Numbered from the stretch's first letter, positions 1 through 7,435 are shown. The stretch is 14,422 nucleotides of DNA from Stenotrophomonas raiganjensis (SeqCode) (GCF_030658505.1 NZ_JAUTXR010000136.1:1-14422); one strand, 5' to 3'. Numbers and translations: made by a program. The notes: a model not told the origin generated them from the letters alone.

Positions 1-141
1 TGGAGGCTGGGCTGGTGGAATACATCCAGTACTACAACCAAGAGCGCATCAAACTGAAACTGAAAGGCCTGAGCCCGGTAAAGTATCGGGAGCAGGCCCA
101 ATCGGCCACCTGACCCCGTCCAAGTCTCGGGGGTCACTTCA
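1..141 (+). mobile_element. Right end of an IS3-family insertion sequence (partial)
   Basis: Only the right end of this element lies in the window; its left end is beyond position 1. It holds the 3' end of an OrfB-type transposase and then a terminal inverted repeat that reads GGGGGTCACTTCA and ends at position 141. The reverse complement starts TGAAGTGACCCC, like the TG...CA ends of IS150-type members of IS3. The transposase stop lies inside a short inverted repeat (TGACCCC at 111-117 with GGGGTCA at 130-136), so the gene runs into the IS end as is usual in this family. The target duplication cannot be checked because the other end is missing. The family call is good; the exact element is not identified. 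Confidence 0.8.
3..113 (+). CDS. IS3-family transposase OrfB, C-terminal fragment
   Basis: The frame is open from the window edge to TGA at 111-113 and gives 36 residues, including VEYIQYYNQERI and LKGLSPVKYREQ. These match the C-terminal end of DDE (rve-type) integrase domains of IS3/IS150 transposases, where the pattern YYNxxRIxxxLKGLSPVxYR is typical. The enzyme would catalyse excision and insertion of the element. The DDE catalytic residues lie upstream, outside the window, so it cannot be said whether the gene is intact. It is cut by the window edge and is not necessarily a pseudogene. Confidence 0.85.
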   Translation, partial: EAGLVEYIQYYNQERIKLKLKGLSPVKYREQAQSAT

Positions 142-177
142 GGGATGGGTTCACGGCGTCCCCCGCGAACCCATCCC
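142..177 (-). terminator. Perfect inverted repeat, likely terminator of pepQ
   Basis: GGGATGGGTTC at 142-152 pairs perfectly with GAACCCATCCC at 167-177. The 14-nt centre can form three more pairs (156-158 with 164-166). It lies about 48 nt downstream of the pepQ stop on the minus strand. There is no clear U-tract, so it may be a weak or Rho-assisted terminator, or a dispersed palindromic repeat. The IS3-family element ends at the base immediately before it. Confidence 0.5.
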
Positions 178-224
178 GCCCCGCCAAGCGCGGCTTTTGC
201 TCCAAGCGACCAACCACGAGGGGC

Positions 225-1556
225 TCAGCCGTTCGCCGCCGCAAACTCCGGCCGCGTCAGGTTGTCAGCCTCGCCATCAGTGCACAGCACTTCGTCTTCG
301 ATGCGGATGCCGCCATACGGACGGAAGAAGTCCACGCGGTCCCAGTTGATCGCATCACCGTGGCCAGCGTCCTTCACTTCATTCAACAGCATGTCGATGA
401 AGTACAGGCCCGGTTCGATGGTCACGACCATGCCCGGTTCCAGCACGCGGGTCAGGCGCAGGTACGGGTGGCCCGCCGGGCGCTCGATGCGGCCACCCTC
501 GTCGCTGGCCGCGAAACCGGCCACGTCGTGCACCTGCAGGCCGATCAGGTGGCCGATGCCGTGCGGGAAGAACGCGGCGCTGACGCCGGTTTCCACTGCA
601 GTCTGTGGCGAGACCCTGATCACGCCGAAGTCCTTCAGCACGCCCATCAGCGAAAGATGCGCGTCCACGTGCAGCTGCTTGTAGTCGAAGCCCGGGCGCA
701 CTGCCGCGCACATCTGCTGCTGGGCCGCATCGACGGCGGCGATCATCGCCGCGAATTCGTCGTGGCCGTGCGCGGCGTAGGTACGGGTGATGTCGCTGGC
801 GTAGCCGTGCGCGCTGGCGCCGGCGTCGATCAGGAAGCTGCGCAGCGGCTGCGGTGCCTTGCGGCCGAGTTCGGTGTAGTGCAGCACGGCGGCATGTTCA
901 TTCAGCGCCACGATGTTGCCGTACGGCAGCTCGTTGGCATCCTGGCCGACTGCCTGGCAGTACGCCATGTGGATGCTGAACTCGTCGGCGCCATTGCGGA
1001 ATGCGGCCTCGGCAGCGCGGTGGCCGCGCACGCCCAGCACCTGGGCCTGGCGCATCAGCGCGATCTCATACGGTGTCTTGCTGCCGCGGTGCCATTCCAG
1101 GTAGTTCACCACCGGCGCGGGGTTGTTCGGCACGTAGTTGCCCTGCGCGCTCTGCGGCTCGCCGAGGATCGCGCAGCGCGCCGGATCGGCCGGCAGCAGG
1201 GCCAGTGCCTCTTCGGGCTTGCGGATGATGTGGATGTCGAAGTGCTCCACCCACCAGCCGCTGGGTGCGTCCGGCACCACGTGCCAGTAATCGAAGGGCT
1301 GGTGGAAGATCACCGCCGGGCGCTTGCCCGGGGTGAACACGATCCAGCTGTTGGGCACGCGGGTCAGCGGCAACCAGGCCTTGAACTGCGGATTCACCGC
1401 ATACGGATAGTCGCGATCATCGAACACCTGGTAGTGCAGGGTGCCACTGGGTACCACCAGGTGATCGAAGCCGCCGCGGGCCAGCGCCTGTTCGGCGCGT
1501 CGGCACAGCACGGCCAGGTGGTCGGAATACAGGGCGCCGGGGTCTTGCTGGATCAT
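225..1556 (-). CDS. pepQ: Xaa-Pro dipeptidase (prolidase) PepQ
   Basis: A 443-residue protein, the same length as E. coli PepQ and similar along its whole length. It is a cytoplasmic M24B metallopeptidase that splits dipeptides with C-terminal proline and can hydrolyse some organophosphate esters. The N-terminal domain keeps the PepQ segment VNPQFKAWLPLTRVPNSW. The C-terminal pita-bread domain holds the dinuclear metal ligands D244, D255, H336, E381 and E420, seen as IDAG, ASDITRTY, PHGIGH, TIEPGLYF and GGIRIEDE. H332 is the conserved substrate-side histidine. The start is the first ATG that gives full family length; no strong Shine-Dalgarno sequence is visible. The gap to the upstream PilZ gene is 75 nt and holds a hairpin, so pepQ probably has its own promoter there. 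Aminopeptidase P is unlikely because the N-terminal domain is of PepQ type. Confidence 0.96.
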   Translation of the reverse strand: MIQQDPGALYSDHLAVLCRRAEQALARGGFDHLVVPSGTLHYQVFDDRDYPYAVNPQFKAWLPLTRVPNSWIVFTPGKRPAVIFHQPFDYWHVVPDAPSGWWVEHFDIHIIRKPEEALALLPADPARCAILGEPQSAQGNYVPNNPAPVVNYLEWHRGSKTPYEIALMRQAQVLGVRGHRAAEAAFRNGADEFSIHMAYCQAVGQDANELPYGNIVALNEHAAVLHYTELGRKAPQPLRSFLIDAGASAHGYASDITRTYAAHGHDEFAAMIAAVDAAQQQMCAAVRPGFDYKQLHVDAHLSLMGVLKDFGVIRVSPQTAVETGVSAAFFPHGIGHLIGLQVHDVAGFAASDEGGRIERPAGHPYLRLTRVLEPGMVVTIEPGLYFIDMLLNEVKDAGHGDAINWDRVDFFRPYGGIRIEDEVLCTDGEADNLTRPEFAAANG

Positions 1557-1615
1557 TGCGGTGGCTCGACACGGAAAACGGCCCTAGATTCTGCCGCATA
1601 CCGCGCAAAACCGCT

Positions 1616-1631
1616 GTGCCGGAACCGGCAC
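1616..1631 (-). terminator. Hairpin directly after the PilZ gene
   Basis: Read on the minus strand, GTGCCGG-TT-CCGGCAC is a perfect 7-bp stem that starts at the base after the PilZ stop codon. It is followed by AGCGGTTTTGC, a short T run. It probably ends the DUF1631-PilZ transcript before pepQ. The T run is displaced 5 nt from the stem, so termination may be partial. Confidence 0.5.
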
Positions 1632-2006
1632 TCAGGCCGTCGAAACCGGCCCCTCGTCGCTGTCTTCGCCCACCCACTGGCGCAGCAGCTGCCGATGCTC
1701 GCGCGACAGGGTGAGGAAGCGGAAGCCGGTCCAGCTCTGTCCGGGGGCGTGTGCGGGTTCGCTCCACAGCAGGTGCACGCCCACGTCGATGTCCTGGTGG
1801 CGGCCATCACCCAGCGGCAAAGGGAAGCGCAACTGGTACAGCGCATCCTCGCGCAACGGTGCGCTGGCCAGCATCAGCATGCCGGTTTCGGAGACATTGC
1901 CGAGACGGCCCACCACGCATTCGCGCATCTGGTCGGTGACCGGCACCAGGTCCGAGACCTGGCGGCGCGGCGCGCGGCGGGTGTCCTGCGGCGGTTGGGT
2001 GATCAT
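1632..2006 (-). CDS. PilZ-domain protein, predicted c-di-GMP effector
   Basis: A 124-residue protein that is nearly all PilZ domain. It has the arginine box RRAPRR (R10/R11 to R14/R15, an RxxxR match) and NVSETG at 37-42, an Asn-for-Asp version of the usual [D/N]xSxxG c-di-GMP motif. The later strands VGVHLLWSE and GFRFLTLS fit the beta-barrel. Both binding motifs are present, so cyclic di-GMP binding is likely (inference). No membrane segment is seen, so it should be cytoplasmic. Its ATG overlaps the stop of the DUF1631 gene by 4 nt (ATGA), and an AGGAG at 2015-2019 stands 8 nt before the start. The two are almost certainly translated together. The C-terminal tail (WVGEDSDEGPVSTA) is acidic and lies outside the domain. 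The output of this effector cannot be told from the sequence. Confidence 0.9.
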   Translation of the reverse strand: MITQPPQDTRRAPRRQVSDLVPVTDQMRECVVGRLGNVSETGMLMLASAPLREDALYQLRFPLPLGDGRHQDIDVGVHLLWSEPAHAPGQSWTGFRFLTLSREHRQLLRQWVGEDSDEGPVSTA

Positions 2007-4282
2007 GCGGTGGTCTCCTGCGTATGGCCGGCCGCCAGTGCACGCAATGCGCCAAGGCTGGCCTCCCAGGCACGGTCAACCAGCCGGGCCTTGTCCTCAG
2101 TGACCAGCTGCGCCCGGCCGGCACTGATCTGCCGGGCCAGCGAATCCAGGTCGGTATCGGCGATCTTCTGCCCGCGCGGATTGACCAGCAGCGCGTGGCC
2201 GGTCAGCAGGCTGTACCAGGACAGGCGCTGGCGGCGCAGTGTGCCATCGCCGGTATCGATGTCGAACCAGCTGCCGAAGGGCAGGGAGGACAGCTGCTGG
2301 TAAGCCGCTTCCTCGGCACTGCTGCGCGGTGTGGCGGGCGTCGTGCCGGCGGCCGTACCGGCGTGCTCGCCCAGGCGCGCGCGCGCCTTCAGGCGGGCAC
2401 TGAGTTCGGTACGCGAGGTGCTCTCGTCCTCGCCGCCAGGCGTGGCCAGCCTGCGTGCGACGGCGGCGGCCTCCTCGGCGTGGTAGCCGACCTGCAGCAG
2501 GGCGGCCTCGACCTCGGCAGCAAGCGTGGCATCGGTGCCGCCGGGCGCATCAACGGGTTGCGCGGTGATGGTGGCAATGCGTTGGGTCTGCTGCAGGCGT
2601 TCCTGCCACTGCGGTGAATCGTCGCCGTGGCGCAGGCGGGTCAGGGTGAGGGCATCGGCCCAGGCTTGGCGCAGCAGGGTCTGCACGAAGCGGGGCGGCT
2701 CCTTCGCGTCGCAGCACTGATCGATCTGTGCACTGGCCTGTCGCCGGGCCAGCTCCAGCCGCTCCTTGCCACGGGCGGCTTCCACATGGCGGCGCTCGGC
2801 CAGCTCGGCGCGATGCGCTGCGGCGCGCTGATGCTGCTGCACTTCCTCGTTCGCGCTGGCGAAGGCCTCCGGCGCCCGCGCATCCTGGCCCAGCAGGCCC
2901 TGCACGCTCTGGGCCATGCGCTGCAGCAACTGCGGGTCGACATCATCGTCGCCCAGCCAGTTGGCGCCGACTTCGGCAATCTGGTTGAGCAGTTCGCGCG
3001 CGGGGTGCTCGTCGCGCACGAAGAAGCCGGGGTCGGCCATTGCCGCACGTGCCAGCGGTACCTGCAGGCGCGCCAGCAGGGCGGCCGGCACCGGGTCCGG
3101 ACGCTGCTGCTGCTGCACCTGCTGCATCAGCATGCGCAGCAGGTCGAGGTTGTCGCGGTCGTGGCTGCCCAGCTGGGCCTGCGCGCCATGCTCGCTGCGC
3201 AGTTGCGCCACCACCGCCGCCTGCAGGTCGGCCACGCCGGTGGCGGCGCTGGACTGCGCCTGCAGGCGTGCGAGGACCGCATCCACGGCCGCGCTCGGCA
3301 CTGCATCGCGATCCGCAGGTGCTGCGCTGGCATGGCGTGCCTGCTGCAGCAGCGCATGCAGCGCGCTGCCCGTGGAGGTGGTCAGGCCCGGCAAGGCCGC
3401 GCCGGCTGTACTGTCATCCTGGAACGCATCCTGCACCAGGCTCGACCAGGAGCCGGCCGGTGCCGATCCGTTCCAGCCGGTCAGTGGCGCGGCGGCACGC
3501 TTTGCCGGCCGGGTGGCGCGACCACCGCCCACCGACTGGGTGATGATCCGCCGGGTGCTCGATGAACGCGCCAGGTAGGGGGTGTAGACCAGGCCGGGCA
3601 GCACGCCGTGCTGGGCCAACAGGGCATTGGCACGGTCGAGGATGTCGCCCAGGCGCTCCAGCACCTGGCGTTCGAAGCTGCGGTACAGCGCCAGCTGAAC
3701 GTCGACAGTGAGCGAATCCTGTTCGGCGATCCGGCGCAGCATGGCGCACAGGGCCTGTGGTGCCAGCGGCAGGGTGTCGGCCTCGAAGGCCGGTGCCGCC
3801 GCCAGTACGCCCAGGCGTTGGCCCAGCAGGTTCAGCGTGTTGGTCGAACGCAGCGTCTCCCGCCGCACCATCTCGGTCAGCAGCAGGTCGCGGTCCACTT
3901 CATGTTCATCGACCAGCGACAGCCCGAGCATGCCGGGCAGCGGCGGCGGCGTGGAACCGGGGCTGAAGTGGGCCGTGGGTTCGCGCAGCCGTATCAGCGC
4001 ATCGGCCACAGCATCAAGCATGCGGTCAGCGAAATGACCGGAAAAGGCATGCAACTGGCCGCGCTGGGCCATCAGCTCCGCCTGCAGCTGCGGATTGCGC
4101 GCGCGATCCGCGTCGTGCAGCAGTGTCTGCTCCAACGCTTCGACGGTCAGGATCAGCGGCGCGGCCAGCGTTTGCCGGCACAGGCCGATCAACGCGCCCA
4201 GCAGCTCACGCACCCGCGGTGGCAGGTTGCTGGCAGCCAGGCGGGCTTTGTCGGCAGAGGTAATGGAGAAGACAGCTGACAT
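2003..4282 (-). CDS. DUF1631-family protein, function unknown
   Basis: A 759-residue, Ala/Leu/Gln-rich cytoplasmic protein without signal peptide or membrane segments. It matches the DUF1631 family, which has sometimes been mislabelled thymidine phosphorylase; nothing here supports that enzyme. Residues 1-245 are helical, with the family-like stretches VRRETLRSTNTLNLLGQRLGV and YRSFERQVLERLGDILDRANALL. Residues 250-400 are low-complexity and probably a linker. HPARELLNQIAEVGANW (426-442) is a conserved-looking core. Residues 478-520 look like a coiled coil. Residues 661-710 (LPFGSWFDIDTGDG ... RLSWYSLLTGHALLVNPRG) form a short beta-rich module resembling a degenerate PilZ barrel without the RxxxR box. 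The gene comes first and its stop overlaps the PilZ gene, so the two may act together. Family assignment is confident; function is unknown. Confidence 0.85.
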   Translation of the reverse strand: MSAVFSITSADKARLAASNLPPRVRELLGALIGLCRQTLAAPLILTVEALEQTLLHDADRARNPQLQAELMAQRGQLHAFSGHFADRMLDAVADALIRLREPTAHFSPGSTPPPLPGMLGLSLVDEHEVDRDLLLTEMVRRETLRSTNTLNLLGQRLGVLAAAPAFEADTLPLAPQALCAMLRRIAEQDSLTVDVQLALYRSFERQVLERLGDILDRANALLAQHGVLPGLVYTPYLARSSSTRRIITQSVGGGRATRPAKRAAAPLTGWNGSAPAGSWSSLVQDAFQDDSTAGAALPGLTTSTGSALHALLQQARHASAAPADRDAVPSAAVDAVLARLQAQSSAATGVADLQAAVVAQLRSEHGAQAQLGSHDRDNLDLLRMLMQQVQQQQRPDPVPAALLARLQVPLARAAMADPGFFVRDEHPARELLNQIAEVGANWLGDDDVDPQLLQRMAQSVQGLLGQDARAPEAFASANEEVQQHQRAAAHRAELAERRHVEAARGKERLELARRQASAQIDQCCDAKEPPRFVQTLLRQAWADALTLTRLRHGDDSPQWQERLQQTQRIATITAQPVDAPGGTDATLAAEVEAALLQVGYHAEEAAAVARRLATPGGEDESTSRTELSARLKARARLGEHAGTAAGTTPATPRSSAEEAAYQQLSSLPFGSWFDIDTGDGTLRRQRLSWYSLLTGHALLVNPRGQKIADTDLDSLARQISAGRAQLVTEDKARLVDRAWEASLGALRALAAGHTQETTA

Positions 4283-4402
4283 CGGCAGGCGGTACCCGGA
4301 TTCCCGCGGATCGATCCTGTGAATCTACCGTGTCGGCCGCAGTCGGCGCTACTTTAGGGTGGATGTGCCACGCGCGCGCCGGGCAGCGACCGGCGGATGA
4401 AC

Positions 4403-4432
4403 GGTAGTGCCGGCCAGCGGCCGGCACTATCC
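4403..4432. repeat. GTAG-headed palindrome (SMAG/REP-like)
   Basis: GGTAGTGCCGGCC at 4403-4415 pairs with GGCCGGCACTATCC at 4419-4432 around an AGC loop. It makes an 11-bp perfect stem (12 with a terminal G-U) headed by GTAG. This is the layout of the SMAG palindromes of Stenotrophomonas. It lies 15 nt beyond the hemW stop on the minus strand and may protect or end that transcript. It also lies about 120 nt upstream of the DUF1631 start. The 120 nt between show no convincing sigma70 promoter, though the DUF1631-PilZ promoter should be there. Confidence 0.75.
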
Positions 4433-4447
4433 GCTAAGGCGGAAGGT

Positions 4448-5683
4448 CTATTCTTCCAGGAACAGGCTCACCACATCGTTGGTGAATCGGCGGCCCAGCT
4501 CGGTCGGCTGCACATGGCCATCCGTTACGTCCAGCCAGCCGCGCTGCACGGCCTCGGCCAGCGGTGCGTCCAGCACGCTGCGTGGCAGCCCGGTACGCGA
4601 CTCGAAATCGCGCAGGCCGAAACCTTCGTGCAGGCGCAGCAGGTTGAGCATGTACTCGAATGGCAGCCGCTCCGGCGCGATCACGTCGTCACCACCGAAC
4701 GAGGCCGGGGTGCCGGCGCTGTCCAGGTAGGCCTGCGGGTGCTTCAGCTTCCAGCGGCGCAGCACGTGTTCTTCGGCACCCGAGCTGATCTTGCCGTGCG
4801 CGCCAGCACCGATGCCCAGGTAGTCACCGAAACGCCAGTAGTTCAGGTTGTGCGCACTCTGGCGGCCAGGGCGTGCGTAGGCGCTGACTTCGTACTGGCT
4901 GAAACCGGCCTGCGCCAGCAGCGCCTGGCAGTGCTCCTGCATGTCCCAGGCGTTGTCTTCATCGGGAATGCCCTGCGGCGGACGCGCGAAGAACACCGTA
5001 TTCGGTTCCAGGGTCAGCTGGTAGTGCGAGATATGGGCCGGTTGCAGTGCAAATGCACGTTCCAGATCGGCCTCGGCACCGGCCAGGGTCTGTTCCGGCA
5101 GCGCGTACATCAGGTCGATGTTGAAGTTGTCGTAGCCCGCGTCCTGCGCCATCTTCACCGCGCGCTCGGCTTCGCCACTGTCGTGGATGCGGCCCAGGCG
5201 CTTGAGCATTGCATCGTCGAAACTCTGGATGCCGAAACTGAGGCGATTCACCCCGGCCGCGCGGTAGCGGTCGAAGCGGCCATGTTCGGCGGTGCCCGGG
5301 TTGGTTTCCAGGGTGATTTCGGCATTGGGCGCGAAGCGCAGGCGTGCGCTGGCCTGCTGCAGGAAACGGTCGATCGCTTCCGGTGGGAACAGGCTGGGGG
5401 TGCCGCCGCCGAAGAACACGCTGTGCACCACCCGGCCCCAGACCAGCGGCAGGTCCTGGTCCAGGTCACGCAGCAGCGCATCGATGTAGGCGTCGAACGG
5501 CAACTCGCCCTTGGCCTGGTGCGAATTGAAATCGCAGTACGGGCATTTGCGCACGCACCACGGCAGGTGCACGTACAGCGACAGCGGTGGTGGCACCAGT
5601 CGCGGCGGGCTGTCGTGGCCAGCGGAGCAGGCTTCGCCCGGCAGATGGTTGCAGTGGTCGTGGTCGTGCGGCATGGGCTTCAT
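4448..5683 (-). CDS. hemW: Radical SAM heme chaperone HemW
   Basis: A 411-residue radical SAM protein. The iron-sulfur motif is C43-x3-C47-x2-C50 in HLPWCVRKCPYCDF, followed by D-F rather than the extra cysteine of true HemN. This marks HemW, a heme-binding chaperone that delivers heme to respiratory enzymes, and argues against coproporphyrinogen dehydrogenase activity. FFGGGTPSLF (SAM-binding glycine motif), ETNPGT and NRLSFGIQSFD follow in the expected order, and the C-terminal third fits the HemN C-terminal domain. E. coli HemW is about 378 residues; the excess is a 34-residue N-terminal extension with five His and two Cys. The ATG at 5683 has no Shine-Dalgarno sequence and abuts a palindromic repeat. 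A GTG at 5596 (V30) would give the usual length. It follows rdgB after 47 nt and is probably in the same operon. Confidence 0.93.
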   Translation of the reverse strand: MKPMPHDHDHCNHLPGEACSAGHDSPPRLVPPPLSLYVHLPWCVRKCPYCDFNSHQAKGELPFDAYIDALLRDLDQDLPLVWGRVVHSVFFGGGTPSLFPPEAIDRFLQQASARLRFAPNAEITLETNPGTAEHGRFDRYRAAGVNRLSFGIQSFDDAMLKRLGRIHDSGEAERAVKMAQDAGYDNFNIDLMYALPEQTLAGAEADLERAFALQPAHISHYQLTLEPNTVFFARPPQGIPDEDNAWDMQEHCQALLAQAGFSQYEVSAYARPGRQSAHNLNYWRFGDYLGIGAGAHGKISSGAEEHVLRRWKLKHPQAYLDSAGTPASFGGDDVIAPERLPFEYMLNLLRLHEGFGLRDFESRTGLPRSVLDAPLAEAVQRGWLDVTDGHVQPTELGRRFTNDVVSLFLEE

Positions 5684-5685
5684 CG

Positions 5686-5712
5686 GTAGCGCCGGCCGCT
5701 GGCCGGCTTCCC
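5686..5712. repeat. GTAG-headed palindrome (SMAG/REP-like)
   Basis: GTAG at 5686-5689 is followed by GCCGGCC (5691-5697), a GCT loop and GGCCGGC (5701-5707), a perfect 7-bp stem. It has the same head and core as the element at 4403 and faces the same way. It fills most of the 47-nt gap between rdgB and hemW and stops 2 nt before the hemW ATG. In the mRNA the hairpin would sit where a ribosome-binding site should be, so it could lower hemW translation or mark a processing site. Confidence 0.7.
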
Positions 5713-5730
5713 TGGTTCGATCGGGTGGCG

Positions 5731-6327
5731 TCAGTACAGCGTCGCCAGTTGCTGCTTGAGCTGTTGCAAGGCAATGGCACGGTGGCTGATGGCGTTCTTC
5801 AGGGCCGGCTCCATTTCCGCGGCGGTCAGGCCGTGGCTGGTGTCCAGGAATACCGGGTTGTAGCCGAAACCGTTCGTGCCACGCAGCTCGCGGATGATCT
5901 GCCCTTCCCAGCGGCCTTCGCAGATCAGCGGCTGCGGGTCGGTGGCGTGGCGCAGCAGCACGATCACCGCATAGAAGCGGGCACTGCGCTGGCCATCGGG
6001 GATATCGGCCATCGCCTCCAGCAGCTTGGCATTGTTGGCCGCGGCATTGGTCGGGTGGCCGGCATAGCGCGCGCTGTACAGGCCCGGCGCACCGCCGAGG
6101 GCATCGACGATCAGGCCCGAATCATCGGCCAGCGCCGGCAGGCCGGTCGCTTCGCAGGCTGCGCGTGCCTTCAGCAGCGCGTTCTCGACGAAGGTCAGGC
6201 CGGTCTCTTCCACGTCGCCCAGGCCCAGCTCGGCGGCCGAGGTGATCTGCAGCGGCAGGTCGGCAAGGATCTCCTGCATCTCCACCAGCTTGCCGGCGTT
6301 GTGGCTGGCCAGTACCAGTTTCTTCAT
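5731..6327 (-). CDS. rdgB: dITP/XTP pyrophosphatase RdgB (HAM1 family)
   Basis: A 198-residue HAM1-family enzyme, as in E. coli. It hydrolyses dITP, ITP and XTP to monophosphate and pyrophosphate, which keeps deaminated purines out of DNA and RNA. Motifs in order are ASHNAGK (7-13), TFVENALLKA (45-54), ALADDSGL with the catalytic D68/D69 pair, PGLYSARYAG, GFGYNPVF (153-160) and SHRA (181-184). The usual FGYDP is FGYNP here. The start has GGAG at 6336-6339, 8 nt before the ATG. Its ATG overlaps the stop of the VOC-fold gene by 4 nt, so it is translationally coupled. Confidence 0.96.
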   Translation of the reverse strand: MKKLVLASHNAGKLVEMQEILADLPLQITSAAELGLGDVEETGLTFVENALLKARAACEATGLPALADDSGLIVDALGGAPGLYSARYAGHPTNAAANNAKLLEAMADIPDGQRSARFYAVIVLLRHATDPQPLICEGRWEGQIIRELRGTNGFGYNPVFLDTSHGLTAAEMEPALKNAISHRAIALQQLKQQLATLY

Positions 6328-6713
6328 TGACGGGGCTCCAGCAGGTCCCAGGTGTTGCCATACAGATCGCGGAATACTGCGACCGTTGCATAGGGTTCTT
6401 CGCGCGGTGCTTCCAGGAACTCGACCCCGGCGGCCAGCATGGCCCTGTGGTCGCGGTGGAAGTCGTCGGTGTTGAGGAAGAAGGCGACGCGGCCACCGGT
6501 CTGGTTGCCGATGCGGCTGCGCTGTTCCTCGTCGCTGGCGCGGGCCAGCAGCAGGGCGGCAGCGCTGCCGTCGGTCGGCCCCACCACCACCCAGCGCTTG
6601 TGGCCCTGGTCGATGTCTTCCAGCAGTGTGAAGCCAAGCTTGCCGGTGTACCAGGCAATGGCTTCGTCATAGTCGGCCACCACCAGGGTGGTCAGGGCAA
6701 GGCGCCGGTTCAT
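6324..6713 (-). CDS. VOC-superfamily (glyoxalase/bleomycin-resistance fold) protein
   Basis: A 129-residue single-domain protein of the vicinal oxygen chelate fold. The first beta-alpha-beta unit reads [27 protein letters not shown], and the second ends with [19 protein letters not shown], whose YGNxWDLLE is typical. Metal-ligand positions appear partly kept (final Glu in DLLEP), but catalytic identity cannot be read from this. It may be a lactoylglutathione lyase-like enzyme, a dioxygenase-like protein or a drug-binding protein. It overlaps both rph (upstream) and rdgB (downstream) by 4 nt, so it is made as part of that operon. The substrate is unknown. Confidence 0.85.
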
Positions 6714-7435
6714 GCCGACAGCGCCGCCTGCTGTGCGTCCAGCAACTCGCGCACGCCCTTCTCGGCCAGGCCCAGCAGCGCGTCCAGTTCGTCGCGACGG
6801 AAGGCATGGCCTTCGGCGGTGCCCTGCAGTTCGATGAAGCCGCCGCCGTCGTTCATCACCACGTTCATGTCGGTGTCGCAGTCGCTGTCTTCGGCGTAGT
6901 CCAGGTCCAGCACCGGGGTGCCGCGGTACACGCCCACCGACACCGCGGCCACTGCGCCCAGGATCGGGTTGCGCTTGATGTCGCCACGCTTCATCAGCAC
7001 GTTCACCGCATCGACCAGGGCCACGTAGGCGCCGGTGATGGCGGCGGTGCGGGTGCCACCGTCGGCCTGCAGCACGTCGCAGTCGAGGGTGATGGTGCGC
7101 TCGCCCAGCGCATTGCGGTCCACGCAGGCACGCAGGCTGCGGCCGATCAGGCGCTGGATCTCCAGCGTGCGGCCGCCCTGCTTGCCACGGGCCGCTTCAC
7201 GGTCGCTGCGGGTGTGGGTGGCGCGCGGCAGCATGCCGTATTCGGCGGTGACCCAGCCCTCACCCTTGCCGCGCAGGAAGCCCGGCACGCGGTTCTCGAC
7301 GCTGGCGGTGCACAGCACACGGGTTTCACCGAAGCACACCAGCACCGAGCCTTCGGCGTGGCGGGTGAAGCCGCGTTGGATGACGACCGGGCGGAGCTGG
7401 TCGGGCTGGCGGCCGCTGGGGCGGGAATCGGACAT
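6710..7435 (-). CDS. rph: Ribonuclease PH
   Basis: A 241-residue phosphorolytic 3'-to-5' exoribonuclease that trims tRNA 3' ends and works as a hexamer. It aligns along its whole length with E. coli RNase [14 protein letters not shown] (22-33), [51 protein letters not shown] and [15 protein letters not shown], with likely metal and phosphate residues D183, D189 and R129. The frame is open further upstream to 7573, but MSDSRPSG at 7435 gives family length. The added 46 residues would be proline/glycine-rich and overlap the yicC start. Upstream GGAACC is a weak ribosome-binding site. It is the first gene of the rph-VOC-rdgB-hemW run and is divergent from yicC, as in E. coli. Confidence 0.96.

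Noticed and set aside
360..2303. Plus-strand open frame of 647 codons opposite pepQ, the PilZ gene and part of the DUF1631 gene
   Set aside because: It runs antisense to three well-supported genes, matches no family I recognise, and is the kind of long antisense frame expected in GC-rich DNA with third-position GC bias.
4283..4402. Possible promoters (TAGATT as -10, or TGGCAC as half of a sigma54 site) upstream of the DUF1631 gene
   Set aside because: Neither has a partner element at proper spacing, so no site is claimed.
4397..5689. Plus-strand open frame of 430 codons opposite hemW
   Set aside because: Antisense shadow of a clear radical SAM gene; composition rich in Arg, Gln, Val and His with no domain.
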